From the NCBI GenBank assembly GCA_037043235.1, contig JAWRVZ010000024.1, positions 4,672,501-4,736,500 of the forward strand: DNA of 64,000 bases, in the 5' to 3' direction. The translations under genes and the position numbers were made by a program. This document shows, piece by piece, positions 49,658-61,856 of this stretch. The stretch's first letter is position 1. Every line of letters begins with the position of its first letter. Under the pieces are notes generated by a model. That model worked only from the letters and a program-made list of their open reading frames with translations, made no database searches and had not been told where the DNA came from. The DNA comes from Rhodeus uyekii. Its lineage: Eukaryota; Chordata; Actinopteri; Cypriniformes; Acheilognathidae.

Positions 49658-50317
49658 CCGTATTTTCCCACAAATATAACCCACGGATTATACCAGATTT
49701 TACAAACCTGCAGCGGGTTATATAAGTGTGCAGGCTATATCACAAATTTTTTACACGTAATAATATTTAAATATATTTGTTACGTCCCTAAGGACATACG
49801 TTTTTTTTTTTGCGGTATTTTCTTTCTGTTTTTCTTTCTTGCGAGGGTTGTTGTCTCTGGCGCTTGTACGGTCACTCTGACAGCTGGCGCTGATAGGCTG
49901 TCTGACCTGCCAATCATGCAAGAAGACGTGATTGGCTGTGCTGCATGAGGGCGGGCTCTTCTCATCTCATCCGATGATCAACACCTGTAGAATCGCTTCT
50001 TAAGGGACGAGCTGCTGCACAGCGGGAGACACTTTCTTTTCTTCTGATTCTCTGATTCTGATTCTGACCTTGTGTTTGTTTTCTTATTGTTTGAATTTCG
50101 CGCACAAGCACTGTGTACCGAGCCTGAACAGTTATGATAATTGACGTCATGCGAGCAACATTCGAAATTCGAAATGTGAACTTACACAAACAAGTTCATC
50201 AATCTATGGGTGCGGGTTATATAAAGGTGCGGGTTATGCCAACGTTTTTTTTTTTACACAAAACCCCAAAACCCGCGGGCTATATTAGGTTGTGGATCTA
50301 TATGCGGGAAAATACTG
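49658..50317. mobile_element. Complete TA-flanked MITE (CCGTATTTTCCC family)
   Basis: TA on both sides (49656-49657, 50318-50319). Left CCGTATTTTCCCACAAATAT pairs with right gcgggaaaatactg (inverse CAGTATTTTCCCGC). Internal repeats gcgggttatataa face each other near both ends. A truncated relative is at 27776-27988. No transposase is present. TA duplication and these ends fit a Tc1/mariner-pogo-type source. Confidence 0.85.
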
Positions 50318-50319
50318 TA

Positions 50320-52720
50320 ATCCCAATTGAGGAGTAGGTTTAGGGGTGGATGCTTACATTTTCATGCAACTATTTCATACACTCAGATCATATGAATCCT
50401 TGTGAACTTGCTACCAGTTCTCCAATACTTAAGTTACATATTCTCTTAGGATTGGGTTGTAAAAATCAGATTGTTTGTTGTTCCAGTGCCTATCCTGGAC
50501 CTGTGACAAAACCGTCATCTCAAGACTGTGTTAATCAGCTTAACCTCCAACGGCACCTGCTCAAATCTCTCAGCGGGTTATATATGCTTCCATCCTAAAA
50601 CCTGCTGATCTTTGTTATCTCACTGGTAGCTGTCGACCTGCCAGTGGAAACTTGGCATAAAGTGTCTCTATTGATGCTTTTTTGTGTCTGTTTGTGATTG
50701 GTTTCATGGGTGTGGAATGAGATGATTTATATAGATGTATTTGTATATATCTTACAAGAGGCTCACTAATCCCAAAATGATTGTCTTCCTTTGTTTTTCG
50801 TACAATCCATTAGCTTCCCCCAGCTTGAAAATTAGATTTAACATGCCATAGCCTTCAGCAAGGTCTTGGTGTTATCTCCTTATAAGAAAACCAATCTCGG
50901 CTGCCCCGTTCCAAACATTATCAGACTTTTGTTGCATTATGAGAAACCATACTGGTGCTACAGCCTTATAAACCCTCAGTTGTCTAAAGAAAGAAAAAAG
51001 ATTGATTCTCTGTTGTTTCCACTCTAATGCAATTTTGAAAGACATTTTACTTGCAGAAGCCATGATATTCTTTGAGTTTAAGTAAGAGAGGCAAATCAGA
51101 TGACTAAAAGGATTCTTTGCCTTACAGGTATCAGATTTAATTTCAGCCACTCTCCCTCAGTAATATCTTTCACAGTACCGCATTGAATTTCGTCTCGCTT
51201 TCTAATGATGGGGTTGCGTAAGACCGTACGGCTTCAGATCTTACTAATGTGTTGGTTGTTGCATTTGGGTCAGACTTGGAGGTCATGAATTCAGCTTAGA
51301 TATTTAGCCAGAGTAAGAAAAGACCCGCCTACACTATCCAAGGCACTGCGAGAAGCTGTTCTGTAGTCTCGCTCATGGCAGAAGCACAACACTGATAACT
51401 GCACGCTGACCCAGAAACGTGAAGGGTCACAAACACAACTGCAGCTGTGTGACAATCTCTGAAGGCCATGGGTCCAAAGCAATGCCAGTTATTCCAGACG
51501 TTGTAGCGTCCACAAATATGACCTTTTAATTCGGAATAATCAGATCACCTACACGCCTGCAGCACCTCATCAATGACACACGCTTTGTCCTCAGAAAGAA
51601 CAGTTAAGAGCCAGAGTTCAACGCTAGTGATGGAGAGAAAGGCGCACATAGGTCGATGACTAAATTTACACGGCCCCATTGCCATGGGGACTCATCCGCT
51701 CTCTCACTGACCTAGATAGGCGTTTGTGGTCAAATACTAACCCATGGACCTAGGCAGCAGCATGACACGATCCATAAAATATGCAAATGTTTAGGAATAT
51801 TTTAGTCATTCTTTTGGTGGATTTACTTTTGAGCTCATTTAAGTCAATATGCATTGCCTACTGGCTTCTGTACAATATGCAATACCACACAAATCATCAC
51901 TGACTGTACAGTAGCATTGCTGTAGGATTATCGCAACAGAAGGTATAGAGCTTTGCATTCCTCACTTCCACATCCACAGCTTTGCAACATTAGTCACAGT
52001 CAGCTCGGGAACAGCTGTTGCCTCAGAGCCTTCAGGTCCCTCCGACAGAACTAAATAAAACCCACTCGCACGGAGTCCATCTTTAAGACTCGTCTTAGTC
52101 GAGATGGTCCTCGAGGCTCCATCTCAAACCCATAAATGTCAGTCTGAAGAGGTTGCGTGTGAGCCTGGAGGCAGGGACTTATGCAGTTCTGCCGTCTGAT
52201 TGGCTGCAGCGGAGCCCAGACCTGTAAATGACCCATTACTGACAGCGTTCGGAGACACGATCCGAGGCCGAGCCTGAGTGCTGTCATAATTATTATTCTG
52301 GAGAGGCTCTGGTGAAGTGAGAGAAATGATGATATCAATAGACAAAGGCTTGACTAAATGAAGAGGATGAGGATGCACTGCAGGTGAATTCTAGACAAGC
52401 TGGGTCGATGGTGGAGAGGACGTTTTCTCAATTGCATTAGTCTACAGCACTCTGGGTGGTGTATGTTTAATTCATTGTTTTTCTTGTGGTCTGTTGCAGT
52501 CCTATTAGTGCTGTGAAAACTGTGCTTGTTTTGGATTTAGTTTTTTTATGTTGTTAGATTAGTTTCGAAGTTCACAATGAAGGAAACTGACGTGTTTAGA
52601 AAAAAAAAATCAGCCTTCGACTATCTGGACATAAAAATAAATAATCTACATGCTTAACACTGCAAATTGAGAATTTACTGTTACTAAAAGTGTTCACTAT
52701 GGATGTGTTATATAAGTAGC
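50320..52720. other. Non-repetitive stretch, no gene recognised
   Basis: No repeat family was recognised. Antisense open frames at 52051-52378 overlap in two frames with no domain signature. Confidence 0.4.
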
Positions 52721-53035
52721 TGTGAAGCGCTGGCGTGCGATGCGGAGAGAGATAGGCGCGGAGCACGGAGTCAGGAAACAAAACACTTTAATAATAAAAG
52801 GGAAACAAAACAGCACGTAGGAGTGCAAAACAGGGAAGCATCCACACGTAGAACATCCAACTTAAAGATAACGTTAACAAGAGACAAAGACTAGGGAGAA
52901 CAGGAGGGTTTAAATAGACAGGATAAGGGACACACCTGGAGACACTAACGAGATGATTAACACAAGACAGGTGTGGAAGGATCTAGAAAGTCCTGGAAGT
53001 GAACAAGTGACATAACGATAGACAGGGACGTGACA
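52721..53035 (-). mobile_element. Diverged solo LTR
   Basis: Runs from TGTGAAGCG to GACGTGACA and shares several blocks with 26032-26357, including a TATA-like tttaaataga. No 5-bp duplication is evident (GTAGC versus AAGAC), so it is older or one boundary is off. Confidence 0.55.
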
Positions 53036-53504
53036 AAGACACAACATGACTGTAACAAGATGGCTATTTCTGCCAAATAAGAAAAACATGCTTCAAGTCA
53101 TAATTGTAACATAAAAAGTCAAATTTGACACAATCATGACTGATATAATTGTAGTACTCTATGAGATAAAAAAAAATCTGAATTATGACATAATAAATGG
53201 CCTTCCGTACTTTGTATGTTCCATAAACAAACTTCACTTCAAGTCAAACATATTTAAAATCTTATTTTGTAGTAGCCTACTGTAGTTGACGTAGCGATAT
53301 TTAAAGTGAAATACAACAAGAAGTTAACATTGAGTAATACTGATGATCTTACAATTTAACTTCTTTTTATTGCTTAGCCAATTAAAATACTGATGTTCCA
53401 AACAGAGTTAAAGTAACTCACAGGTGTGAATCAGTGTTTTTTACTGAACTGGTTGAGTGAATAATTCAATGACTCATTCATAAAAACAGTGTAGCAAAGC
53501 TCTT
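53036..53504. other. AT-rich spacer
   Basis: No gene or recognised repeat is seen. Confidence 0.4.
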
Positions 53505-53793
53505 TGTTCGGGGAAGAAAGGAGGCGGGAACCGGCAGACATTTAAAAGACTTTTAATGTGAAATGAAAACACAAAATAAAAGTACTGGCAACAGCCCCCT
53601 CACAGACGACTGCCGCCCACACGAACACAAGCGCGACATAAAACCCAGGCCTGGTCCTCTCTCGTCCTTCACTGTCGTCGCTCCTCCATTTATGCCTCCG
53701 CTCCTCCGTGAGATATGAGACCGGTAGCTCACGCTCATTACCAATCATTACCGAAACTCTCTCACGTCCCTCGACCCTGCCTTGCTCGCCACA
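53505..53793 (-). mobile_element. Probable solo LTR of a second family
   Basis: A GC-rich island with TG...CA ends: on the minus strand it starts TGTGGCGAGCAAGGC and ends CCCCGAACA. It has an abrupt composition change at both edges. No target duplication was found. The two overlapping minus frames (53542-53748) reflect GC-rich composition rather than a gene. Confidence 0.45.
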
Positions 53794-55895
53794 GACAGTT
53801 ACTAGTTTTGTTATTTAATGACTCAATGATTGAATATATGGTTGAATAAATGACTCAAATACTCACTCAAAAAGATGGTAACTTGTCGCCACCTACTGGC
53901 ATAACGATGTAGCTTGCAGAAAGAATCACTGAAAAATCCCTACTCCTAATAATACATTTAAAGTCTACCTTGAACATGTAGGGCGTTTCAACAAATTGGG
54001 GTGATTTAGATTAACTGGCTGGGTCAATTTTCAGTGTTTCGGGTCATTCAGCATAAGGGCCGTCTAGAGAGAAACCCTATTTTCCAATAGTCCGGAAATG
54101 GTCTGAATCAATTCGATTTATATTTCACACAGCACAAAAAAGAACCCAAAAAAATCAGCACAGCTGCGCTATCGTGGAAATCAGCAGGGGTGCAATCCAA
54201 AAAATCATAAATTCCACTGATTTCACTGATGACTTACAGTGGTTCTGTGAACTTCTGCCTCAGTGCATTGATGAGAGGTGATCTAAATGAGTCGGAGCAT
54301 GTGCTGCACTCCTCCAAATCACAGTGGGCTGATGAGCTGAATAAGGATAGAAAACAACAGGAATGATTTGTTGAGGACCTCACATAGCATTATTTGCAAT
54401 TAACATTGAATCAGAGCAAAAATACCTTGTTGGAATTTTGACTTTTCCTTTCTGTGCCCTCCATTTTCCCTACTGATGTTTTTTTTTATTCCCAGTCGGT
54501 TCTTTTGCGGCTGGTCATAGCTTGACTGCTGTTTAGATATTGATTACCTGTCTGCCATGGACTTACCAATCTCATGTTCTGCTGCGAACTGCCCAGCTTA
54601 TATCACATTACACGCGGACAACAGAGATGTTAAGGGCCAAACTCTGGTTGCAAGTAGGTGCGAGCCAGATAATATAAGCTAAAAAGAGGTCTGTCACCTC
54701 AGTCCTTCAGAACACTGTAAAGATCTGTCAAAACAAGCCTGAATTCTGCTAATGGAGTTCAAACTCAGTGATATTGTGCTTCTGTAGTCTTCTCTGTAAC
54801 CAGCTATCATTTGCTATCATCCTGCTATCATTCCAGTATAGTCAGGTTCATTAACTAATTTTCATAAGAGGTTTTAATAAAGCAGCACTTACACATTAGA
54901 TTGAATCGATATCTTGTTCGCAATCAGGTAAAGCCATATTCTATTCACGTTAAAGAGACTTTCATATGGTATTTTCAGAATATTTTTGGTTTAGCACTTC
55001 TTTGGTGTGCAATGCTGCGTGATCGTACAAATGAAACAAATTCCTCTTTCTTAGACAAACAATGGCATTTTTTACGAATAATCATTAACATTCATCCAAG
55101 CACTGAAATCACACACAGTACAGCATATTTAAACGTTACTGGAAGTACAATTAACCATCTTTCCCTTCTGCTCATGTGATAATAAATTGTATCCTGTTCC
55201 ATGCAGCTTTTATAACCCATTAAACATCTGAGATGAGATTTAGTGTTAATTGCATTTTTCGGTAACCTTTATACAGTAGGAAAGAGAAAGTATCTTGCTA
55301 AATCAAGACAGACAATTCACCCTATTAGCACAGGCCATCCAGAGGCCCACCGTAATAAATAACTCACAAGCTGATATTTCTGCCAATAGAATTCAAGATT
55401 AGTTACTACATAATTGATTTAGTCTTCCCTCTCAGAGTGACATGAATTAGCTGGCCAAATCTCCTTTCCCCCAACTCTTTTAGTTGTCATTTTGGTCTTG
55501 TTGCCTTTTTAGCAATAAAATAAAATGAAAAGTTTCCGAAAAATCAATGTACAGTATTGCTCAGGAGGGACCTGTACTCACTGGCTATTCTGGAATAGAA
55601 TAACAAGCCACTCTTTCTATTATTGCTGTAGTATATTTTCAGAATGCATAGATGCCCTACAGCATTTGCCAAAATGAGCAATACACAAGCACATTTACTG
55701 CATCCCCAGTGCTATTGCAGTGCTATCCCACAATGCAGTGCGTTTTATTTGACCTTTTGTTTTCAATGTGACAAATGTTTTTTTTTAGACTCGTTATTTG
55801 GTTGGATCGCTAAAAGGTTGGTGAACCAAATTCGGGTTAAAAACGCACATTTTTATTTCCAAGATGATGGCGTAAAACGAAATGAAACATGCACC
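53794..55895. other. AT-rich stretch
   Basis: No gene recognised. A short cgccacctactggc motif at about 53888 is a common fish-repeat phrase, too short to classify. An acceptor-like tract ending attcccag (about 54495) has stops in all frames downstream. Confidence 0.35.
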
Positions 55896-56103
55896 CCTGG
55901 TTTCACAGACGAGGCTTAAACTAGTCTCGGACTAAATTGCATGTTTGAGCTGTTTTAACTGAAAGCAAAAATATCTCAGTGCCATAGTTTTGTCTCTAGA
56001 TGCACACCAGTAATGATTTTTCTCTAAGGCACGTTTATAAAAGTTAATTAATCAAACTAAGGCCTAATCCTGGCTTAATCTAAGCCCTGTCTGTGAAAGC
56101 AGG
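55896..56103. mobile_element. MITE with CCTGGTTTCACAGAC ends
   Basis: Left CCTGGTTTCACAGACGAGGC pairs with the inverse of the right end, CCTGCTTTCACAGACAGGGC. Inverted similarity continues for about 40 bases (aaactagtctcggacta versus gattaagccaggatta). It is 208 bp with no ORF. No clear target duplication, so the superfamily is left open. Confidence 0.75.
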
Positions 56104-57339
56104 TCCTAGTTTATTGTGTAATAATGCCTACTGTTTTACTTGCATTGGTTTTTGTGAGATGTATAAGTGTTTAAGCTTGTATTGTAAGCACAGAGCTCTT
56201 TGAAAGCGAAACCGAGGGCAGAAATAAATGAAATGGTCATTACTGGAGAGCTTTTATCCCATCAGCCTCTTTTCATTTGCTTTAGATTTGGGTCCCTCTT
56301 GCCCTCTATTCTTTACTGTGTCTTTTATCCGATTCTAATGTATTTATCTGGGCCTTTCGCTCTGCTCCTGTTGAGTATACTCTACCTTATTTGGTTCACG
56401 TCTTTCAATGCTCTCCCAGGATTGTGTCTCTTTAATTGGGACGCTGAGTTAATTATTCTCTTGCCCACTGTTGGCAGGGAAACTGCAGCTTGTCTGGACA
56501 TGGTACAGCACCTGCTACTTAGTCTTGAGAACTCATCAAAAGGGATAATCAAGAAAGGGTGTTAACTTCTCAAGCCATTTATGAGAAAGAAATAAGCAAT
56601 TATAGATTATGTATAGAGCATCATCAATAACCTAATCTTTTTAATGCTTGTTATGTCATTAATTATGCATGCTTCATCTTCTAAGGATAAGTGGCTTCAG
56701 CCATTAGGTTGAAAGTGAATGTTAACTAGATATAATTATGTTGAAAATGAAGCATAACAAGATTTTGAAACTCCATCTAAACAAGACTAGAACTGTTTTT
56801 TTTCTTTTTCAAAAACGCTGCTAGACATTTTCATCAATTGAATGAAATGCTATAACATTAAGATAATGTAAACATTATGAGTCACTTAACCTTAGAAATA
56901 AAACCAGCCTATCGTAAAAGGACGGAAAGTCCTTTTTAGCAGTTAATTTAGAGCACAGAGTTTCACAGCAGCTGTACTGGGACAGAGTATACCACAGAGG
57001 ATTTCTGTGTCTGATTTCCACACCATGACCAAATACTGAACAAATGTGCTTGTTCAGAGCCAAATCGTTGAGCAAACCCGTCGTAATCATGATGGGTTTG
57101 AGTGTATGTGTGCATCCGTCGCTGTTGAGCTCCTATGAAGTTCTTTGACTGTAGTCTAGAGGATGATGAGTCATAGCTATCATGTAAGCGCCGCAGCGTG
57201 ATGCTTTGTTCTGTAGTATAACTATGAAATGTTGTTGTCATGCTGTTTTAGATCAATGAAAATGTGTGCTTATTTTGGTCTTTTCCAGTTCGTTTTTTAA
57301 CCTTTTTAATTGCAGCAGTGTAGCAATATTTAAGCAATA
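56104..57339. other. Non-repetitive stretch, possible conserved non-coding block
   Basis: 56200-56760 is non-repetitive, with TAATTA/ATTA-rich motifs. The frame 56200-56565 is very hydrophobic, without a family match or splice framing, and is not called as a gene. Confidence 0.25.
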
Positions 57340-57770
57340 GCAATACACATCTTCTGAAAGACTACAGGTGAAGAAGCAGAAACAAGCCATAGAAGCATGT
57401 CCAATCAATGTAAATCTAATCTGCCTAATGTTAGCCAATGAAAAGTCGAACCCACAAAGAGGTGCAGGACTTTGAAGCTTTAGGGTGTTGAGGGACTCAA
57501 TCTGCTCAATCTATGCTTTGATTATACATAGTTTTTGACAAAAGGGGGATTTACTCAGGATTATGTTAAAAAATGAACCTTTTTAAATGAACATTTCCCA
57601 CATTCTGGTGTTGATAAAAATGAATGTGTGAAGCTGAACTAAAATGTTTGTTGTTGTTTAAAAACAGAGGCTATATTTTATGTTCAAATATTCATTCAGC
57701 AAAATATTCTAGGGCCATAAAAGGTTTGTGAAAATGATTTTTTTTTAAATGCTGGTGCTGGCAACATTAA
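57340..57770 (+). mobile_element. Truncated copy of the CTCTTTACCC MITE family
   Basis: Same block order as 19198-19706 (acatcttctgaaag, gaagaagcagaaacaa, ctgcctaatgtt, aaaatattct-ggcc, gctggtgctggcaac). Both terminal inverted repeats are lost. Confidence 0.7.
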
Positions 57771-58493
57771 TATGATCTTTTAATCAGTTTTTTTAGCACT
57801 GTGAAGAAGATTCATTGTTTGTTCAATGCTAAATATAAATCAATTTAAAAGAGAAAAACAGATTAAATCCGATATGACTGTACAAGTTTGTTTGTATTTA
57901 GCCATTTTGCTTCCACCGATGTTTCTGAAATACATTTCATAGAAAACATCCTGTTAAGAAATGTTGACATAATGTGTTCACATGATATGTGACATAAAAA
58001 TAAAATATAGAGTAAAAATAAACATTGCAGTTGAATATAAAACCTATTATTTTAGAAAATACTATTTCAGTCGTACTACTTCAATGATGTAATTATTGTA
58101 ATTCTTTGTGAAATTTACCGGTAATTTCTGAGTGAAATTTGTTTTGAAGTTAACCTTTTTTTCAGTGGGCTTTGCTATAATAGTGCTTTATAATTTCATA
58201 TTTATAACAATATAAAATAACATCTGTCGTGGCTACTGGAGCCTCATCAAAAGCGAACAAATGTGCTGAATTCTGGAATAGACGTTCAAGTCGCTCTGGC
58301 TAAAACACCCTGAAAATGACCTCAGCTTTTGCAATCAAACTTTGATGTTATCTGTTTGCGTACCTGGGTACGTCTCACAACCGGCTTTCCTTGTGCAAAC
58401 CATTACAGGTGGTGTTTTTTTTTTTACTAAATGAATGAATGAATCAGTAACTCGCTTCTAAAAAGTCACTGCTTTGAATGAAAGTTTCCATTA
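57771..58493. other. AT-rich spacer
   Basis: No gene or recognised repeat is seen. Confidence 0.4.
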
Positions 58494-59044
58494 CCGCAAT
58501 TTCCGGATTATAAGCCGCGACTTTTCCCCCACACTTTGAACCTTGCGGCTTATACAATGACGCGGCTAATATATGGATTTTTCCTGCTTTCAAATTTTTT
58601 TCCCCCAAAAACAAACAAACAAACACACATTCTGTGACATGCTCAGGTTTTGGGCGGCATGAAGTTTGAATGAATGAAAACGATTGCATGAAGCAATTCT
58701 AAGGCTATTCAACTCCGACACAGAAGCAGATGACTTCAGTGGTTTCAGTGCAGGAGGAAGATAGTAATGACTTTCTTGGTAGGCTACTGTTTACTCCCAA
58801 AAAAATAATTTTTTGGTACAAGCCGTGTTTTGTTAAAGGCTATTTATTTTTGGTACAAGCCGTGTTTCGTTAGAGGCTATTTATTTTTGTGACAAGCCGT
58901 GTTTCGTTAAAGCCTGTGTTAAGTTCTTTTGTTTCAATGTACCGGTAGACACCTGCAGCTTATACGCGTGTGCGTCTTATTTATGTTCAAAATTATATTT
59001 TTGTAAAAATTCAGTGGGTGCGGCTTATAGTCCAGAAATTCCGG
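58494..59044. mobile_element. TA-flanked MITE (CCG-AATTTCCGGA family) with 37-bp tandem repeats
   Basis: TA on both sides (58492-58493, 59045-59046). Left CCGCAATTTCCGGATTATAA pairs with the inverse of the right end, CCGGAATTTCTGGACTATAA, and aagccgc follows in both arms. It contains three tandem units of about 37 bp (58817-58927; core acaagccgtgttt). No ORF. Confidence 0.85.
58817..58927 (+). repeat. Three-copy 37-bp tandem repeat
   Basis: Cores acaagccgtgtttt/c recur at 58818, 58855 and 58892, spaced exactly 37 bases, with few differences between units. Confidence 0.85.
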
Positions 59045-59046
59045 TA

Positions 59047-60417
59047 GTTACTCTTAAAGTACAATTGTCATTTGTTTTTTTCCTAAATGAATCTGTGTAG
59101 AATGAATGAAAGATTCAATGATCCATTGGATGCGCACATCAGAATCTCGCAGGAAATAGTGTCGTCCAGCTACAGTTTTACGAATACTGTGAGTTCAGAT
59201 ATACTGCTATGTTCACATATTGCTTATTGCCTGTTTTATAGCAGGGAAGTATGCGGTTTGGGGTGCAGCCATTTGTTTCACTCCTGTATGAATCAACTTC
59301 GGTTGAATGAGTTATTTCTGGACTCGCTCGTAAAGACAGAGCATTGTAACAGCCTGGCCAAACTGGTGTTCAGATGGTTTTGATGGTCAGATAACTCAGA
59401 TGTGATCCGGATTTGGAGACGATCTTGGCTGGTGTAAGCTGTTTCATCCAGCATGGCTTAGTCAAATCTAGACAAAAAGAGCTACAGTTTTCACCAAACT
59501 GATGATGTATTTCTGTAAAAACAAACAAGCAGTTATTGAGCACAGGTGTTAATAATTACCAGTAGCAGATCAAGCTAATATCCATCCCTCAGGGGGGCAT
59601 GTAATCACAGTCTATTGTCAATGGAAAAATGGTCTCAGGAGAAAGAAAAATGCCTTAATGTATAATATGTCATATGTTCGGGAGTGACAGTGGATATGAT
59701 TATCATGCAGTCTGATCATTACCTGTGCTGCTGGAGGATGACAAATGCAAACTCTTTGGAACAAAGAGGATGTCGATCAAACAAAGCATAGCTTTGGCAA
59801 GATGAATTCTCTGCCGAACAAGTTTCTCTCTCCAGGAAATCATTAATATAAAGGATGACACTAGAATCCTGAGGGACTCATAGTCCTTATCTTTAATAAC
59901 TTGTCAAGGACCAACTCGTATGAATGTTTGAATACATCGGTGCATCATTACCTGTGAAGGGTATCTCACGCATAATTCTTATAGATTGCAGATATCATTA
60001 CCGCATGTAGACTAAATCGCCTTTCCATTTATTATAAAAATACAATCTTATCTGTTTTAAAATGCAAAAAAACAGCTTTAAATATAAATGAAGTTATCCA
60101 CTTTCAAGTGGGACTGGAAACATTTAGACAGCCAATTTAGGTTGACACTATGGTGAGAGTTCTGGTAATGACTTTGCGTAGACTGTACAAGAAATGAGTC
60201 ACTCTGATAATGGGAGCCAATTTAAACATGCTCCAAATTCTCAGTTGGAATGAGATCATTTGAAGTTTAATGTGCGTTGCTCTTTAGAGAGCCAGTGCTT
60301 TCGTTGTGCAGCGAGTGGCTGTTGCAGTTTAGGAGCACTCAGAATATACACAAGAGGACTGCTTACAGTAGCTTGTAGCTTATATAAGGAAAAATACGAT
60401 TTCAAATGGTATAGGCC
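59047..60417. other. Spacer
   Basis: No gene or recognised repeat is seen. Confidence 0.4.
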
Positions 60418-60500
60418 AGCGGTTGTCAACCTTTTTGACTCCAAAGCTCAGACCAATATTTTCAAGACAATATTCGAAGGCCCCCTGATGTTGTAATGTC
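60418..60500 (+). mobile_element. hAT-like end fragment
   Basis: cagcggttgtcaaccttttt and the following gactccaaagctc...aatattttcaagac...ggccccctgatg resemble one end of vertebrate hAT elements (CAG-GGTT-TCAACCTTTTT). The opposite end was not found. Confidence 0.5.
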
Positions 60501-61517
60501 TAGTGGATCTAAGAGTTGTATCACTTGGGTGCAGAAACTTCTCACTGACCAATCAATCTGTAACATCAAAAGAAAGGGTCCCGAACAGCACTTGCTAAAG
60601 GTCCCGGAAAGTCTCTACAGGAAGGACAACAACAGATCGATATCAGTGTTTTACCTTTTCCTGCTGATGTTGGCCAGGAGAGCGGTGACAAAGCTCCTTC
60701 TTTTCAAACTTGCAGAATCTAGGAGTGGCGATATTAAAGTAATAAAAAATAAAATGAGAATAAAGTTTCAAGAACTGGATGTGACTCTTCTGGAACTCAT
60801 GGATTTACAGTACATTACTTTTCCAGTCGTTTTTTTTTAATTATTATTATACAAATAGCAATTTCCCTACAGTTTGACATAACTAGAAAAAAATATCAAA
60901 TGAAAATATCTATGACTTTTTAAGTTTTTATTGATTTACATGACTTTTGCGAGTCTAGAACACTTGTGGTTTTTAAAGTCTGCATGAAAAGGAAATTCCC
61001 CCTATTTACAAATAATGTGTTGGCTCAACAAAAACAACAACAACATTAAACAAAGGCCAAAACTGTTTGCATCAGTTTTTTTTGAGTTATGACTACTTCA
61101 AATGAAATTATGTTCAACCCACACAGTAACTGAATAATTTGTAACAAGTGCACAAAGTTTTAAGTTGATTACTCAAAACCATTACTATTTGAGATCCAAT
61201 TAATCTGATCTATGTCAGTCACAGGAGGCAAAGGAGGCAGTGCCTCCTCCTCAAAAAAAAAAAAAATCCATTGTACAAAAATAAAACAAAATATTTATTT
61301 AAAAAAAGTATATAAATCACTGATTTTACTACAGTAACACCAACACAGAAAGGAGAGTCTGTTTTGCCTCCCCTGGGTTTAATGGGCAGAAATTAAGAAT
61401 GGGGAAAGTCACATGAGAGGATACAATGCCTTCATCACCATATGATTGGACATGATTGGTTGTGATTGGCTTAGTTCATACCATAAACCTGCCTCTTGTT
61501 TTTCTGCAATGTTCCAT
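60501..61517. other. AT-rich stretch with an 8-bp palindrome
   Basis: No gene. AGGAGGCA-g-TGCCTCCT at 61232-61248 is a near-perfect palindrome next to an A14 run, probably part of an unidentified repeat. The frame 60496-60840 has no recognisable domain. Confidence 0.35.
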
Positions 61518-61856
61518 TGTCACAGTCTCGTCATGTTGTTCACATCCGGGTCCCTTTTATGTATCTTCCATGTCCTTCCTGCACCCGTCCTTGTCAATCA
61601 CTTTCTTTGTCAGTGTTATCAGGTGTGTCCCATCTCGTCTTGTTATAATAACCCTCTCGTATTCCCATGTCCTGGTTGATCGTTGGTGTTGCTTGTGGTT
61701 GTCCCCGTGTTTGGATGTCTGTTCGTAGTACTAGGTGTCTCCAAGGTTTGCACTACTGAGTGCTGTTTATGTTTCTAGTTAAAGTCTTTTGTTTTCCGTT
61801 TCGTTGAATAAAGTTAAGCTACATTGGATCCTCAGTCTCCTCGTGCTTCACTGACA
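61518..61856 (+). mobile_element. LTR-like element, TGTCAC...CTGACA
   Basis: Same general architecture as the LTRs at 8002 and 43393: pyrimidine-rich body, aataaag polyadenylation-like signal at about 61807, TGTCAC start and TGACA end. No matching flanking 5-mers (TCCAT versus CAAAT). Probably an older solo LTR in + orientation. Confidence 0.55.

Noticed and set aside
50035..50075. Tandem TTCTGA-like run, as in the retroposon tail at 11853-11881
   Set aside because: It is internal to the complete MITE at 49658-50317 and lacks the rest of the retroposon 3' end, so it is probably coincidental.
53542..53748. Two overlapping minus-strand frames in GC-rich sequence
   Set aside because: They fall inside a probable GC-rich LTR and show no domain; openness is due to composition.
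56200..56565. 121-codon hydrophobic frame resembling a multi-pass membrane protein
   Set aside because: Hydrophobicity follows from T-rich sequence; no splice framing, weak codon bias and no recognisable family.
60496..60840. 114-codon frame on +
   Set aside because: No conserved domain recognised; starts in a hAT-like fragment and continues into AT-rich DNA with Lys/Leu-rich low-information sequence.
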